The notes under the pieces were generated by a model. That model saw only the letters and a program-made list of their open reading frames with translations. It was not told where the DNA came from and did no database searches. From CAMLHP01 sp035707845 (GTDB taxonomy: Bacteria > Gemmatimonadota > Gemmatimonadetes > Gemmatimonadales > GWC2-71-9), in assembly GCA_035707845.1 (NCBI GenBank), contig DASSTP010000028.1, positions 1 through 33,293 on the forward strand: DNA of 33,293 nucleotides, in the 5' to 3' direction. Both the position numbers and the translations under genes were made by a program. Position 1 is the first letter of the stretch, and the number at the start of each line of letters is the position of its first letter. Below are positions 7,839-15,926 of this stretch, in pieces.

Positions 7839-9262
7839 CACGGGCTGCCGGCCAGCCAGCCGCCCGTGAATCCCGCCCGCTCGAGTCCCCGGCGGATGGC
7901 GGGCTGGCGGCGCATCACCTTCCAGACAAACCCCGATCGCAAGTTCTCGGTCATGAGCAGCGTCGGGCCCACATCGATTCCGATGTAGTCGGTGTCGAAC
8001 CAGCCCACGCCGGGGACAAGTCGCCCCTGCTGCACCGGGGCATCGCCGGGGAACGACTCGTTGTAAGCATCGAGAAAGCCATAGCGCGAGAACAGATTGT
8101 CACCCAGGCGCGAGCGCATCGCCATCAGCGTCGGGACCACCACCTCGGGCGCAAAGGCAATCGAACCCCCAGCCGCATGCGGCGTGATGGTGCCGTCGTC
8201 CCGCACTTCGGTGTGCGACGCGCCACGCGCCGAGTAGGTCTGAAAGCGGCGCGATTCTCCGTTGTACTGCAGCGTGACATCCGCGGGGCCGTCACACGCG
8301 CTCAGGCCCCAGCTCAGGCTGTCGTAGCCCTTCCAGCCCATCGGATTCCGGATGGCGTAGTCGCGCTGGCTCAGGGTGGCCCGGCGCGAATTCTCGAAGT
8401 AATCGAGGCCATGTCCGCGCATGTACGCATCCTGGATGCCCCGGAAGTCAATCCAGACATGGGAATACTGGTGGCCAAAGAGAGGCGCGAATCCCACCTG
8501 GTCCCTGCCCTCGAAGGCGCCCCATTGATAGCTGGCCGTCCAGGCGGGCCATGCCGACGCGTCGATCGGATGGGTGCGCGACCCGAGCGCCAGCACATAG
8601 AGCAGCATTGCCTCGTCGTAGCCCTTCCAGTCATAGGTGTGGAAGCCCTCCTCCGGCGTCCATCCCATGCTCACCAGCGGAGGCCTCGGCTGGATCCAGG
8701 TCCAGTCCACCCGATCGTAGAGTGAATCGGCCAGCGTGCGAATCTCGGTCTCACCCGCGTCGGTGCCGTCAAAGTACTGGCCGCAGAACAGCACGCCGAG
8801 CAGCAGCAGCGAGGTGTCTATGGTGGACAGTTCGACCTGCTCGAAGCGGGTGCCGGTACCGGGATTGAGGAAGTGATAGAAGAAGCCGTGATAGCCGCCC
8901 ATGCCGCTGGGCGCATCGCCCTGGGGCAGGTGCCAGAGGAAGCGCAGCGTCGTCAGGACGCGGTCGCGCGCCTGTGCACGGCTGATCCAGCCATGCTCCA
9001 CCCCCACAGGATACGCCGTGAGCGCAAAGCCGATGGCGGCGATGCTCGAGAACGACTGGGTCGGGGCGCGGTCGGGCGTAAGACCGGTCGCCGGATCGGT
9101 CAGTTCCCAGAAATAGTTGAAGCTTCGGTGGGAGAGGGTGTCGAGAAAGGCGTTCTGGGCGGACGTGAGGCCGCTGCTGCCGGCGTCATCCGTGGTTGGC
9201 GGGGCACCACATGCGAGAACCGCTGTTGCGGCGAGGGCCAGCGCCAGGAATTGACGGGTCAT
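7838..9262 (-). CDS. GH144-type (PF10091 glucoamylase-family) secreted lipoprotein glucanase
   Basis: This 474-residue lipoprotein belongs to the PF10091 'glycoamylase' group, whose characterised members are the GH144 endo-beta-1,2-glucanases with an (alpha/alpha)6 barrel. The lipobox AVLAC puts Cys18 at the mature N-terminus. Family-like stretches include SHRSFNYFWELTDPATGL, WIQPRPPLVSMGW, HQYSHVWIDFRG and the C-terminal WFDTDYIGIDVGPTLLM. I start at the ATG at 9262 because AGGAG lies seven bases upstream; the longer reading from 9295 has no such site and hides the signal peptide. It is expected on a membrane, cutting polysaccharide into transportable oligosaccharides. PF10091 membership is quite sure; beta-1,2 specificity is inferred from the characterised relatives. 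Confidence 0.85.
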   Translation of the reverse strand: MTRQFLALALAATAVLACGAPPTTDDAGSSGLTSAQNAFLDTLSHRSFNYFWELTDPATGLTPDRAPTQSFSSIAAIGFALTAYPVGVEHGWISRAQARDRVLTTLRFLWHLPQGDAPSGMGGYHGFFYHFLNPGTGTRFEQVELSTIDTSLLLLGVLFCGQYFDGTDAGETEIRTLADSLYDRVDWTWIQPRPPLVSMGWTPEEGFHTYDWKGYDEAMLLYVLALGSRTHPIDASAWPAWTASYQWGAFEGRDQVGFAPLFGHQYSHVWIDFRGIQDAYMRGHGLDYFENSRRATLSQRDYAIRNPMGWKGYDSLSWGLSACDGPADVTLQYNGESRRFQTYSARGASHTEVRDDGTITPHAAGGSIAFAPEVVVPTLMAMRSRLGDNLFSRYGFLDAYNESFPGDAPVQQGRLVPGVGWFDTDYIGIDVGPTLLMTENLRSGFVWKVMRRQPAIRRGLERAGFTGGWLAGSP

Positions 9263-9336
9263 GAACAGTCTCCTGGCGGTAGCCCGCCGCGGCAAGGGCC
9301 GGACGCCGCTGGCAGCGGCGCCCGCCCGGTGAGAGG
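9263..9336 (-). promoter_or_regulatory. intercistronic spacer with hairpin between receptor and glucanase genes
   Basis: This is the only sizeable spacer (74 bp) inside the sugar operon. A perfect 7-bp stem, CGCCGCT/AGCGGCG with a 3-nt loop, lies at 9304-9320. No T-run follows it, so it is not a classic terminator. It may mark a processing or partial-termination point. The 3' end holds the AGGAG ribosome-binding site of the glucanase gene. Confidence 0.4.
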
Positions 9337-12222
9337 TCAGAAGTCGAGTTGCATGCCGAGCTGCAGCTTCCTGGGATCACTCACAATGCAGTTGGCCAGG
9401 CCGAACCCGGGATCGGGTTCATTGCTGCCGGTGATGATCTGGGTGTTGTAGCAGCCCAGATTCTGGAAATTGAACACGTTGAACACATCGGCCGTCACAC
9501 CCAGCGTGGCGCCGCCGAAGTTGGGGAAGTCCTTGCGGAGCCGGAGATCCACCCGCTTGTACATGCGCCCGCGGGCCTGGCCGAGAACGACATTGCGCCC
9601 GTTGGCATTGGAGACACTGTCAAAGACCTGACCTGACGCAAAGGTAGCCAGGCCGCTGAACTGAATGCCAAACAGGTAGGGCACATCAACGATCCAGTTG
9701 GCCACGACGCGGTGTGGCTGGTCGGTGGGCGTCGGATGGCGGGGCTGCAGCGCCACCTGCGGGAAGGAAAAGAGGTCATTGCCTTCGCGCTCGGCCTTGG
9801 ACAGCGTGTAGTTGATGCCGGCACCCCAGCCGAAGTCGCCGATGCGCCGATACGGCCGGTCGATCTGCAACTGCATCGCGTCATACCAGGTCCGCACGCT
9901 GTTGTTCCCGACGAGCACGTTCTGGTACGGAAGGCCGCCGACACTGTTACAGCAGTTGTGGTCGTCATTCAGGGTGACGTTGGCCCATTCGAACGTAAAG
10001 CCGTTCCTGCTCCGTGTTCCGGTATAGGCCACCGACCCGTTCCACGTCCCGAAGTTCTGCCGGAATCCGACGTTCCACTGATAGGACTTGGGCGGCTTCA
10101 TGTCGTTCGGGAGCAGGAACACCTCCTGCGGCGGCGCATGGCCGGAGGCAATGACGCTTTCGAGACCTTCCCGGCTCATGAGCGACGGGTCGAACTTCAG
10201 CGTATCCCCGTGTGCCACCGAATCGAAGTTGAAGGTGTACTGCGGGTGCTGCCGCCGATAGGTCTCGTCGATGAAGTTGTTGAAGGGAATGCGGTCATAG
10301 AAGATGCCGAAGCCGCCGAAGAGCACGGTATTCCCCGCGTCGTCGATCGCGTAGGAGGCGCCGAGCCGAGGCTGGATCGCGCCGGTGAAGGCCTTGCGAT
10401 CATTGCCGTCGGTGAAGTACCGCGAGGGATCGATGTCCACGAACAGATCGTTCCGGACTGCCGTCAGCGAATCGACGACGGGCTGCGGTGTCACGTAGTC
10501 CAGGTTGTACCCGCCCGATTCGTAGTCCCACCGAACGCCGAGGTTCAGGGTCAGCCGTGAAGTGGGCGACCAGTCATCCTGCGCGTAGACGCCGAACTCG
10601 CCGTTGGAGCCCTTGATGTCGCCATCGCCAAAGCCGAACAGCGCCTGGAACGGGGCGGAGAAATCATTGCGGTCGTCGAAAATGAACAGCGGATTCTCGT
10701 TGAGCTGCTTGTTCAGGTCATACTTCAGGCGGTCGTAATTCACGCCAATCTTGATGGCATGCTGGCCGTTCCAGCGAAAGCCGGTGTAGGTGAAGTCGTC
10801 CCGCAGCGAGAGGCGCCGCTGCGTGATATCCTGCCGGCTGTCCCGTCCGCCGATGCGGCCGATCCCGTTGTACTGCCGGCCGACCACGTCAAAGTTGAAC
10901 GGCTGCGGATTCCACTGGTACCACTGGTAATTCACGGACGCCTCGTTGACCCAGTCGTTGCCGAAATAGGAATGCTTGATGCCGCCGTTGATGATGTTGT
11001 TCCGGAAGTCCTCTCCCGCCTCGAATGCCACATCCGGCCCGGCCCCCTGGTTGCCGAAGCCCCGCTCTTCGGTCTCCTTGCGCCAGTTGCCGTTGATCTC
11101 CAGCAGCTGATTGTCACTCATGTTGTAGGTCAGCTTGCCGAAGAACAGGTGTGAGCGAAAGGGGGCGGTATGGACCTCGCCATTGAGCGCCGCCACATCC
11201 GCCGGCCAGACGGCGGGATCGCCGTTGAACCGGGTCACCCCATCGCGGTTCTGGTAGTTGCCCTCGTAGGAGGCGAAGACGAACAGCTTGTCGCGGATGA
11301 TGGGCCCGCCGATGCTCCCGCCGGTCAGGTAGCGGCTGTAGTTGGGCTTCTGGAAATCGGGATTGGAGGCATTGTTGGCACGGGTAAACGTATCCACGGC
11401 CACGAAGCCTTCGCTCTGGAACTCCGTGAACACGCTGCCCTGCCAGGTATTGGTACCTGACTTGGTGGCGGCCGTGATCACGGCGCTCGAGGCCTTCTGG
11501 TACTCTGCCTTGAAGTTGTTGGTGAGCACCCGGTACTCCTGCACCGCGTTACGCGGGAAGGGATTGCCCCGGCTTGCATCCTGTCCGGCGATACCACCAT
11601 TGATCACGTCGTTCTTGTAACTGGCGCCGTCGATGAAGACGTTGATGTTCTCCGCGGGAAGGGCGCCGGACGCGAACGTCTTGCTCGTGCCATCAACCCG
11701 GTCCTCGGTCACCTGGACACCCGGGGCCAAGGCGGCGAGGTCCAGGAAGTTGCGGCTGGGCGACGGCAACGCCTCGATCTGCTGCGGCGTGACGTTGGTG
11801 GCGATCTCCGACGTCTTCATTTCCGTGGCTGGCGCGCTCACCACCGTGATCTCTTCCAGCTGCACGGTGGTGGCCGCGAGGCGGAAGTTGAGCGTCAGCG
11901 TCTGGCCGATCTGCAGCCGCAGTTGCCGGGCCTCCGGTGCGTAGCCAATGCCACGCGCCTCCACCCGGTATTCGCCTGGCTGAAGGCTCGCCAGCACATA
12001 CTGACCTCGCGCATCGGCGGTGGCCATGCGGCGGATGCCGGTGGCCTGCGCGATGGCAGTCACCTGGGCATCACTGATGGGAGTACCGCTCGAATCGGTC
12101 AGGAAGCCGGTGATCCGGCCCGTGGATGTCTGGGCGCGAAGCGTCGGCGCCACGAGGAGCGCTCCGATCATGCCGAGTGCGATGAGACACGTGGTCGTGC
12201 GGACCAATGGCGGGGATCTCAT
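9337..12222 (-). CDS. TonB-dependent outer-membrane receptor, Oar-like, with carboxypeptidase-regulatory domain
   Basis: This 961-residue outer-membrane beta-barrel should import large oligosaccharides using TonB energy. A signal peptide spans residues 1-30 (ending LRAQ). Residues about 33-115 form a carboxypeptidase-regulatory/CNA-B-like domain (GRITGFLTDSSGTPISDAQV). A TonB-box-like stretch is followed by a plug (about 130-245, with LPSPSRNFLDLAALAPGVQV), then the barrel, which ends in a terminal Phe (LGMQLDF) as required for outer-membrane insertion. A strong GGAGGA lies six bases before the ATG at 12222, and the ATG overlaps the lacI stop (ATGA). No SusD-like lipoprotein is next to it; an ABC binding protein takes that place in the operon. 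The transported substrate is inferred from context. Confidence 0.93.
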   Translation of the reverse strand: MRSPPLVRTTTCLIALGMIGALLVAPTLRAQTSTGRITGFLTDSSGTPISDAQVTAIAQATGIRRMATADARGQYVLASLQPGEYRVEARGIGYAPEARQLRLQIGQTLTLNFRLAATTVQLEEITVVSAPATEMKTSEIATNVTPQQIEALPSPSRNFLDLAALAPGVQVTEDRVDGTSKTFASGALPAENINVFIDGASYKNDVINGGIAGQDASRGNPFPRNAVQEYRVLTNNFKAEYQKASSAVITAATKSGTNTWQGSVFTEFQSEGFVAVDTFTRANNASNPDFQKPNYSRYLTGGSIGGPIIRDKLFVFASYEGNYQNRDGVTRFNGDPAVWPADVAALNGEVHTAPFRSHLFFGKLTYNMSDNQLLEINGNWRKETEERGFGNQGAGPDVAFEAGEDFRNNIINGGIKHSYFGNDWVNEASVNYQWYQWNPQPFNFDVVGRQYNGIGRIGGRDSRQDITQRRLSLRDDFTYTGFRWNGQHAIKIGVNYDRLKYDLNKQLNENPLFIFDDRNDFSAPFQALFGFGDGDIKGSNGEFGVYAQDDWSPTSRLTLNLGVRWDYESGGYNLDYVTPQPVVDSLTAVRNDLFVDIDPSRYFTDGNDRKAFTGAIQPRLGASYAIDDAGNTVLFGGFGIFYDRIPFNNFIDETYRRQHPQYTFNFDSVAHGDTLKFDPSLMSREGLESVIASGHAPPQEVFLLPNDMKPPKSYQWNVGFRQNFGTWNGSVAYTGTRSRNGFTFEWANVTLNDDHNCCNSVGGLPYQNVLVGNNSVRTWYDAMQLQIDRPYRRIGDFGWGAGINYTLSKAEREGNDLFSFPQVALQPRHPTPTDQPHRVVANWIVDVPYLFGIQFSGLATFASGQVFDSVSNANGRNVVLGQARGRMYKRVDLRLRKDFPNFGGATLGVTADVFNVFNFQNLGCYNTQIITGSNEPDPGFGLANCIVSDPRKLQLGMQLDF

Positions 12223-13247
12223 GACGGTTCCTCCGAAGAACGGGGTGCAACGTCAGCCCGGCTGCCACAGGAGCGCCGGATGACCAGGGACGTGGGTACG
12301 ACACTGCGGAATGCCTGATTACGGTCCGGCGACTGCAGCAACAGGAAGAGGCGCTCGGCGGCGCGAGCCCCGAGCGCGCTGATGTCCACTCGAACGGTGG
12401 TGAGCGGCGGCTCAAGGTATTGCGCCGTGGGAATGTCATCGAAGCCGGCCACGGCGATGTCGCCGGGGATCTCGAGGCCCGCGCTGCGGAGGGCGCTCAT
12501 GGCGCCAAGGGCCATGGAGTCATTGAGCGCAAAGACCGCGGTGGGCCGGGGTGCCATGGCGGCGAGCCGCACGCCCGCGGCATAACCCGATTCCTCGGTA
12601 AAATCCCCCGCCAGCTCGAGCGCCGGGTCGGGCGCGATGCCAGCCTCCCGGAGTGCGGTCCGGAACCCTTCGAGGCGCTCCTGCACATCGAGGTTCTCGC
12701 TCCCACCGGTGATGACCGCGATCCGGCGATGCCCCAGGAAGAGCAGGTGGCGGCCCATGGCCAGCGCGCCCGCATGATTGGCCACCATGATGGCATCGAC
12801 ACCCGAGCCGTTGGCACCGGCGCCGATCCGCACCACCGGCAGGCGCCCGACCAGCGGCTGCATGGCCGGATGCGGCTCGGTGGTCAGCACCAGCAGGCCG
12901 TCCACCCGGCCTCGCATCAGCTGCAGCGCCGCCCGCACTTCCTCGGCGCTCGAGTGGGAGCTGGACACCAGGATGTGGTAGCCCCGGGAGCGCGCCGACA
13001 TGTCCACCCCGCGGATGATCTCGGAGAAGAACTCGCCGTGCAGATCGGGCAGGATGACGCCGATGGTGGAGGTGCGGCGAGTGATGAGGCTGCGCGCGGT
13101 GGCGTGGGGGACATACCCGAGCCTGGTGCCGACGCGCTGCACGTGGGCGCGCGTCTCGTCGGCGACCGAGAGAGCATCGTTGTAGACGCGGGAGACCGTC
13201 GCGATGGAGACCCCGGCCTCACGCGCCACATCCTTGATGGTGACCAT
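12219..13247 (-). CDS. LacI-family transcriptional repressor of the sugar operon
   Basis: This 342-residue regulator has an N-terminal LacI helix-turn-helix (TIKDVAREAGVSIATVSRVYND, residues 3-24), the hinge-helix region PHATARSL at about 46-53, and a periplasmic-binding-protein-like effector core. The core carries IGVILPDLHGEFF and the late motif IAVAGFDDIPTAQYLEPPLTTVR. It probably binds a sugar released from the imported oligosaccharide and then leaves the operator. It is the first gene of the operon, overlaps the receptor gene by ATGA, and has a palindromic operator in its own promoter. The whole seven-gene unit is therefore likely under autoregulated repression. The effector is unknown. 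Confidence 0.95.
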   Translation of the reverse strand: MVTIKDVAREAGVSIATVSRVYNDALSVADETRAHVQRVGTRLGYVPHATARSLITRRTSTIGVILPDLHGEFFSEIIRGVDMSARSRGYHILVSSSHSSAEEVRAALQLMRGRVDGLLVLTTEPHPAMQPLVGRLPVVRIGAGANGSGVDAIMVANHAGALAMGRHLLFLGHRRIAVITGGSENLDVQERLEGFRTALREAGIAPDPALELAGDFTEESGYAAGVRLAAMAPRPTAVFALNDSMALGAMSALRSAGLEIPGDIAVAGFDDIPTAQYLEPPLTTVRVDISALGARAAERLFLLLQSPDRNQAFRSVVPTSLVIRRSCGSRADVAPRSSEEPS

Positions 13248-13279
13248 GCCGGCCCCGTCAGGATCGGGAGGAGCGATCG

Positions 13280-13295
13280 ATGTAAACGTTTACAT
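13280..13295. promoter_or_regulatory. LacI-family operator palindrome
   Basis: ATGTAAACGTTTACAT is a perfect 16-bp palindrome with the central CG typical of LacI/PurR/CcpA-family operators. It lies 33 bp upstream of the lacI ATG and covers the place where the -10 box of the lacI promoter should be. Bound repressor would therefore block polymerase. I saw no second copy in the window, including at the GH1/ATPase start region. Confidence 0.85.
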
Positions 13296-13313
13296 GGCAG
13301 GGCGGGATGTCAA
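13287..13313 (-). promoter_or_regulatory. promoter of the lacI-led sugar operon
   Basis: On the minus strand a perfect -35 hexamer TTGACA occupies 13308-13313. The -10 region falls inside the operator; the best candidate TAAACG at 13287-13292 gives a 15-bp spacer and is a poor match. The overlap with the operator and the exact -35 make the site credible even though the -10 is weak. Confidence 0.65.
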
Positions 13314-13316
13314 GAG

Positions 13317-13380
13317 AGGGACTAGGGGTCAGGGACTAGGGACGAGGGGTCAGGGAGTCAGGGAGTCAGGGAGTCAGGGG
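13317..13380. repeat. heptad-to-octad tandem array upstream of the lacI promoter (locus A1)
   Basis: AGGG recurs at 13317, 13324, 13331, 13338, 13345 and 13352, exactly 7 nt apart, in units such as AGGGACT and AGGGGTC. The period then becomes 8 nt for three identical AGGGAGTC units starting at 13352, 13360 and 13368. The array lies between cmk and lacI and stops 4 bp from the -35 element. No gene is seen in the spacer 13314-13467. Confidence 0.85.
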
Positions 13381-13411
13381 CGGAGAGTAGGCACTCACGT
13401 CGCCGAGGACC

Positions 13412-13486
13412 AGCGATCAGCAGCAGGCAGCACCCAGCGATCAGCAGCGGCCAGCGGCCAGCAGCGCTCAGCGCTGAGCGTTCAGC
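13412..13486. repeat. 7-nt-periodic AGC array crossing the cmk stop codon (locus A2)
   Basis: AGC recurs at 13412, 13419 / 13422, 13429, 13436, 13443 / 13446, 13453, 13460 / 13463, 13470, 13477, 13484. Within each block the spacing is exactly 7 nt, and blocks are joined by 3-nt jumps. A 15-bp direct repeat (13410-13424 and 13434-13448) is part of it. A perfect 16-bp palindrome, CGCTCAGCGCTGAGCG, at 13465-13480 contains the cmk stop codon. Confidence 0.8.
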
Positions 13487-14187
13487 GCCTGCCGCGCCCA
13501 CTCCACGATCCGCTCCACCTGCTCGTCGAAGGTCAGGGCAGAGGTGTCCAGCAGGCGGGCATCACCGGCTTGGCGAAGCGGCGCGACGGCGCGGGTGCTG
13601 TCGGCCTGGTCGCGGGCGGCGAGCAAGGCCGCCTCTCGTTCGACCTCGGCCTCGGAACCACCTTCACCGCGCTGCCTAACTCGCCGCTGAGCACGTACTT
13701 CAGGACTTGCGGTGAGAAATACCTTGAGGTCAGCTTCGGGAAAGACGATGGTGCCAATGTCCCGGCCATCCACCACCACATCGCGCCCCACGCGCACCAG
13801 TTCACGCAGATGGGCGTTCACCCACTCGCGCACCTGCGGGTCGGCGCTGACCTCACTGACGTGACGGGTGACCTCGGGCAGCCGGATCACGTCGTCCACT
13901 GGATCGCCTTCGAGGTAGGCGGCAAAGCCGGCCCCGTCCGGATGCAGCACCAGCCCGCGCTCCTCGGCCGTCCTGAGGATCGCTTCGGGGCCGAGCGCCA
14001 GGACGCTCGCGTGCACCTCCCCGCCGCGTCGCATCGCCTCCCGCAGCGCCACCAGCGTCACGCCCCGGTACAATGCGCCGGAGTCGAGGTGGGCAAAGCC
14101 GAGCCGCTGCGCCACGGCGCGGGCAGTGCTCGACTTGCCCGAGGCGGACGGGCCATCGATCGCGATCACGGCGCCAGTCCGGGTCAT
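13468..14187 (-). CDS. cmk: cytidylate kinase
   Basis: This 239-residue cytoplasmic enzyme phosphorylates CMP and dCMP with ATP in pyrimidine nucleotide recycling. The P-loop GPSASGKS is at residues 12-19. It is followed by the CMP-binding features LDSGALYRG and the motif GRDIGTIVFPEADLKVFLTA. I start at the ATG at 14187, which forms an ATGA overlap with the aroA stop; the longer reading from 14247 would run into aroA and lacks homology-like sequence. The aroA-cmk pairing is a common bacterial arrangement. The last codons (ALNAQR) are written in the 7-nt-periodic repeat that runs across the stop. Confidence 0.95.
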   Translation of the reverse strand: MTRTGAVIAIDGPSASGKSSTARAVAQRLGFAHLDSGALYRGVTLVALREAMRRGGEVHASVLALGPEAILRTAEERGLVLHPDGAGFAAYLEGDPVDDVIRLPEVTRHVSEVSADPQVREWVNAHLRELVRVGRDVVVDGRDIGTIVFPEADLKVFLTASPEVRAQRRVRQRGEGGSEAEVEREAALLAARDQADSTRAVAPLRQAGDARLLDTSALTFDEQVERIVEWARQALNAQR

Positions 14188-15449
14188 CGCGGCCCCAGGA
14201 TGGACACGAGCACCCGCTCGAAGCGCGGGAAGCTGACGTCGGCGCATTTCATGTCATCAATACGGACCTGTGCTCCCGCCACCGTGCCGAGCACCCGGAA
14301 GGCCATCGCGATCCGGTGATCGCCGTCGGTCCGGACCCGGCCGCGGGGCGGAGTGGCGGTGCCCTCGATCACGAGGTCGTCGCCGTCAACCTGGGCCCGC
14401 TGCCCCAGGGCGGTGAGGTTCGACGCCAGCAGGCCGAGGCGGTCGCTCTCCTTTACCCGAAGCTCGCCCACGGAGCAGAACCGCGTCTCTCCGCGCGCAC
14501 GCGCCGCGAGCACGGCCAGCATCGGCACCTCGTCCACCAGGCCGGGAATCTCGCTCGCGGAGACCACGGTGCCACTGAGCGCTGCCGGCGAAACCAGGAG
14601 TGTACCGACTGGTTCACCCATCTGCTCGCGTTGGTCCTCGACCGGAATGGCCGCCCCCATGCGCTCGAGGACCGACAGGAATCCGGTCCTGGTCGGGTTG
14701 AGTCCTACGCCGGGCAGGGTAAGCGTGCCGCCGTCCGCCAGCACGGCCGCGCCCACCAGAAATGCAGCCGAAGATGGATCCGCTGGCACGTCGAACTCGA
14801 AGGGCCGGAAGGTTCCGCCCGCCCTGAACTCGATTCGGCCCGCGCTGGTGCGCACATCAAAGCCAAGCGCACGCAGCATGCGCTCGGTGTGGTCGCGCGA
14901 GAGGCCGCCCGGTTCCCGAAGCGAGACATCGACGCCGCCGCACGCGCCAGCGAGGAGGAGCGCGCTCTTCACCTGGGCACTCGAAACCGGGAGATCATAG
15001 CGCAAGGCCCTGAGCCGCCCCCCGGTCAGCCGGAACGGCAGCCGATCGGCGTCGGCTGGGTCGAAGCGCGCTCCCATCTGGCCCAGCGGGACTGTGATTC
15101 GGCGCATCGGCCGCCGCCGCAGTGACGCGTCGCCGGTGAGGCGGACGGCCAGCGGCTGGGCTGCCAGGATGCCGGCCATCAGCCGGGCGGTGGTTCCCGC
15201 ATTGCCGCAGTGCAGCGTCTCGCCGGGTCGGCGCAGGCGGCCCCGCACCCGGATGCGGACCTCGGCGCCCGGCCGGAGCGGCGACACGTCGGCGCCGAGC
15301 TGCCGCAGGACCCGGGCACTGGAGCGGGCATCGAGCGAGGTGAGGGCTCCCCGCACTACGCTCTCACCGGCCGCCAGGGCGGCCAGCATCAGTGCGCGAT
15401 GCGTAATACTCTTGTCACCCGGGACGCGAACACTGCCACCGACGTACAT
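14184..15449 (-). CDS. aroA: 5-enolpyruvylshikimate-3-phosphate synthase
   Basis: This 421-residue enzyme joins phosphoenolpyruvate to shikimate-3-phosphate, the sixth step of the shikimate pathway. Seen in order are VPGDKSITHRALML near the N-terminus (phosphate-binding Lys), GNAGTTARLMAGIL, LTGDASLRRRPM, VDEVPMLAVLAARA (catalytic Asp region) and DHRIAMAF near the C-terminus. Length is normal. The ATG at 15449 leaves a short N-terminus, and no in-frame start exists just upstream. A promoter reads into it from 15503-15531. It overlaps cmk by 4 bp. Confidence 0.96.
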   Translation of the reverse strand: MYVGGSVRVPGDKSITHRALMLAALAAGESVVRGALTSLDARSSARVLRQLGADVSPLRPGAEVRIRVRGRLRRPGETLHCGNAGTTARLMAGILAAQPLAVRLTGDASLRRRPMRRITVPLGQMGARFDPADADRLPFRLTGGRLRALRYDLPVSSAQVKSALLLAGACGGVDVSLREPGGLSRDHTERMLRALGFDVRTSAGRIEFRAGGTFRPFEFDVPADPSSAAFLVGAAVLADGGTLTLPGVGLNPTRTGFLSVLERMGAAIPVEDQREQMGEPVGTLLVSPAALSGTVVSASEIPGLVDEVPMLAVLAARARGETRFCSVGELRVKESDRLGLLASNLTALGQRAQVDGDDLVIEGTATPPRGRVRTDGDHRIAMAFRVLGTVAGAQVRIDDMKCADVSFPRFERVLVSILGPR

Positions 15450-15502
15450 AGGCCTGCCGGGAGGGGGATCTGGGGCATCGGCGTTGCCGATGGACTGGCA
15501 GG

Positions 15503-15531
15503 ATTGTAGTTATTGACTGCCGCCCTAACAA
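15503..15531 (-). promoter_or_regulatory. predicted aroA-cmk promoter
   Basis: On the minus strand, -35 TTGTTA (15526-15531) and -10 TACAAT (15503-15508) are separated by exactly 17 bp. The transcript would start near 15496 with a leader of about 47 nt. The -35 lies inside the first codons of the divergent receiver gene, so the two genes share control DNA. Confidence 0.55.
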
Positions 15532-15926
15532 CGGAGCCCGGTCTGGCCACCATCCTGATCGTCGAGGACAGCCCCGATAACATGAAGCTGTTCTCCACCC
15601 TGCTGACGCTGCGCGGCCACCACGTCGTCGGGCTGTCGGGCGGCGAGGGCCTGTTCGAGGCGCTGGAGCGCACGGCGCCCGACCTTGTGCTGATGGACAT
15701 CCAGCTCCCCGGCCGGGACGGTTTTGCGCTGCTGCAGGATATTCGGGCCTCGGGCCATCGGGACCGGCGAGTCATCGCGCTGACAGCGCATGCCATGAGC
15801 GGCGACCGTGAGCGCGCCCTCGCCGCGGGCTTCAGTGGCTATATCACGAAACCGATCGATATTCGCACCTTTCCTGCCGAGGTTGAAGCCGCCTTGCCGT
15901 CCGGAGGGTCTTCGCATGCCCCCTGA
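15513..15926 (+). CDS. stand-alone response-regulator receiver domain (CheY-like)
   Basis: This 137-residue protein consists of one receiver domain with no output domain. Key residues are the acidic pair Glu18/Asp19, phospho-acceptor Asp62 in LVLMDIQLPGRDG, Thr91 in IALTAHAM and Lys113 in YITKP, so it should be phosphorylatable. The TAHAM and ITKPID motifs are like those of receivers that work with hybrid kinases. The best start is TTG at 15513, with AGGA nine bases upstream; no ATG or GTG lies before the conserved ILIVEDSPDN. The next gene starts inside it (11-bp overlap), so it probably works with the membrane protein and pilin downstream. The partner kinase is not in the window. Confidence 0.88.
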   Translation: MTAALTTEPGLATILIVEDSPDNMKLFSTLLTLRGHHVVGLSGGEGLFEALERTAPDLVLMDIQLPGRDGFALLQDIRASGHRDRRVIALTAHAMSGDRERALAAGFSGYITKPIDIRTFPAEVEAALPSGGSSHAP

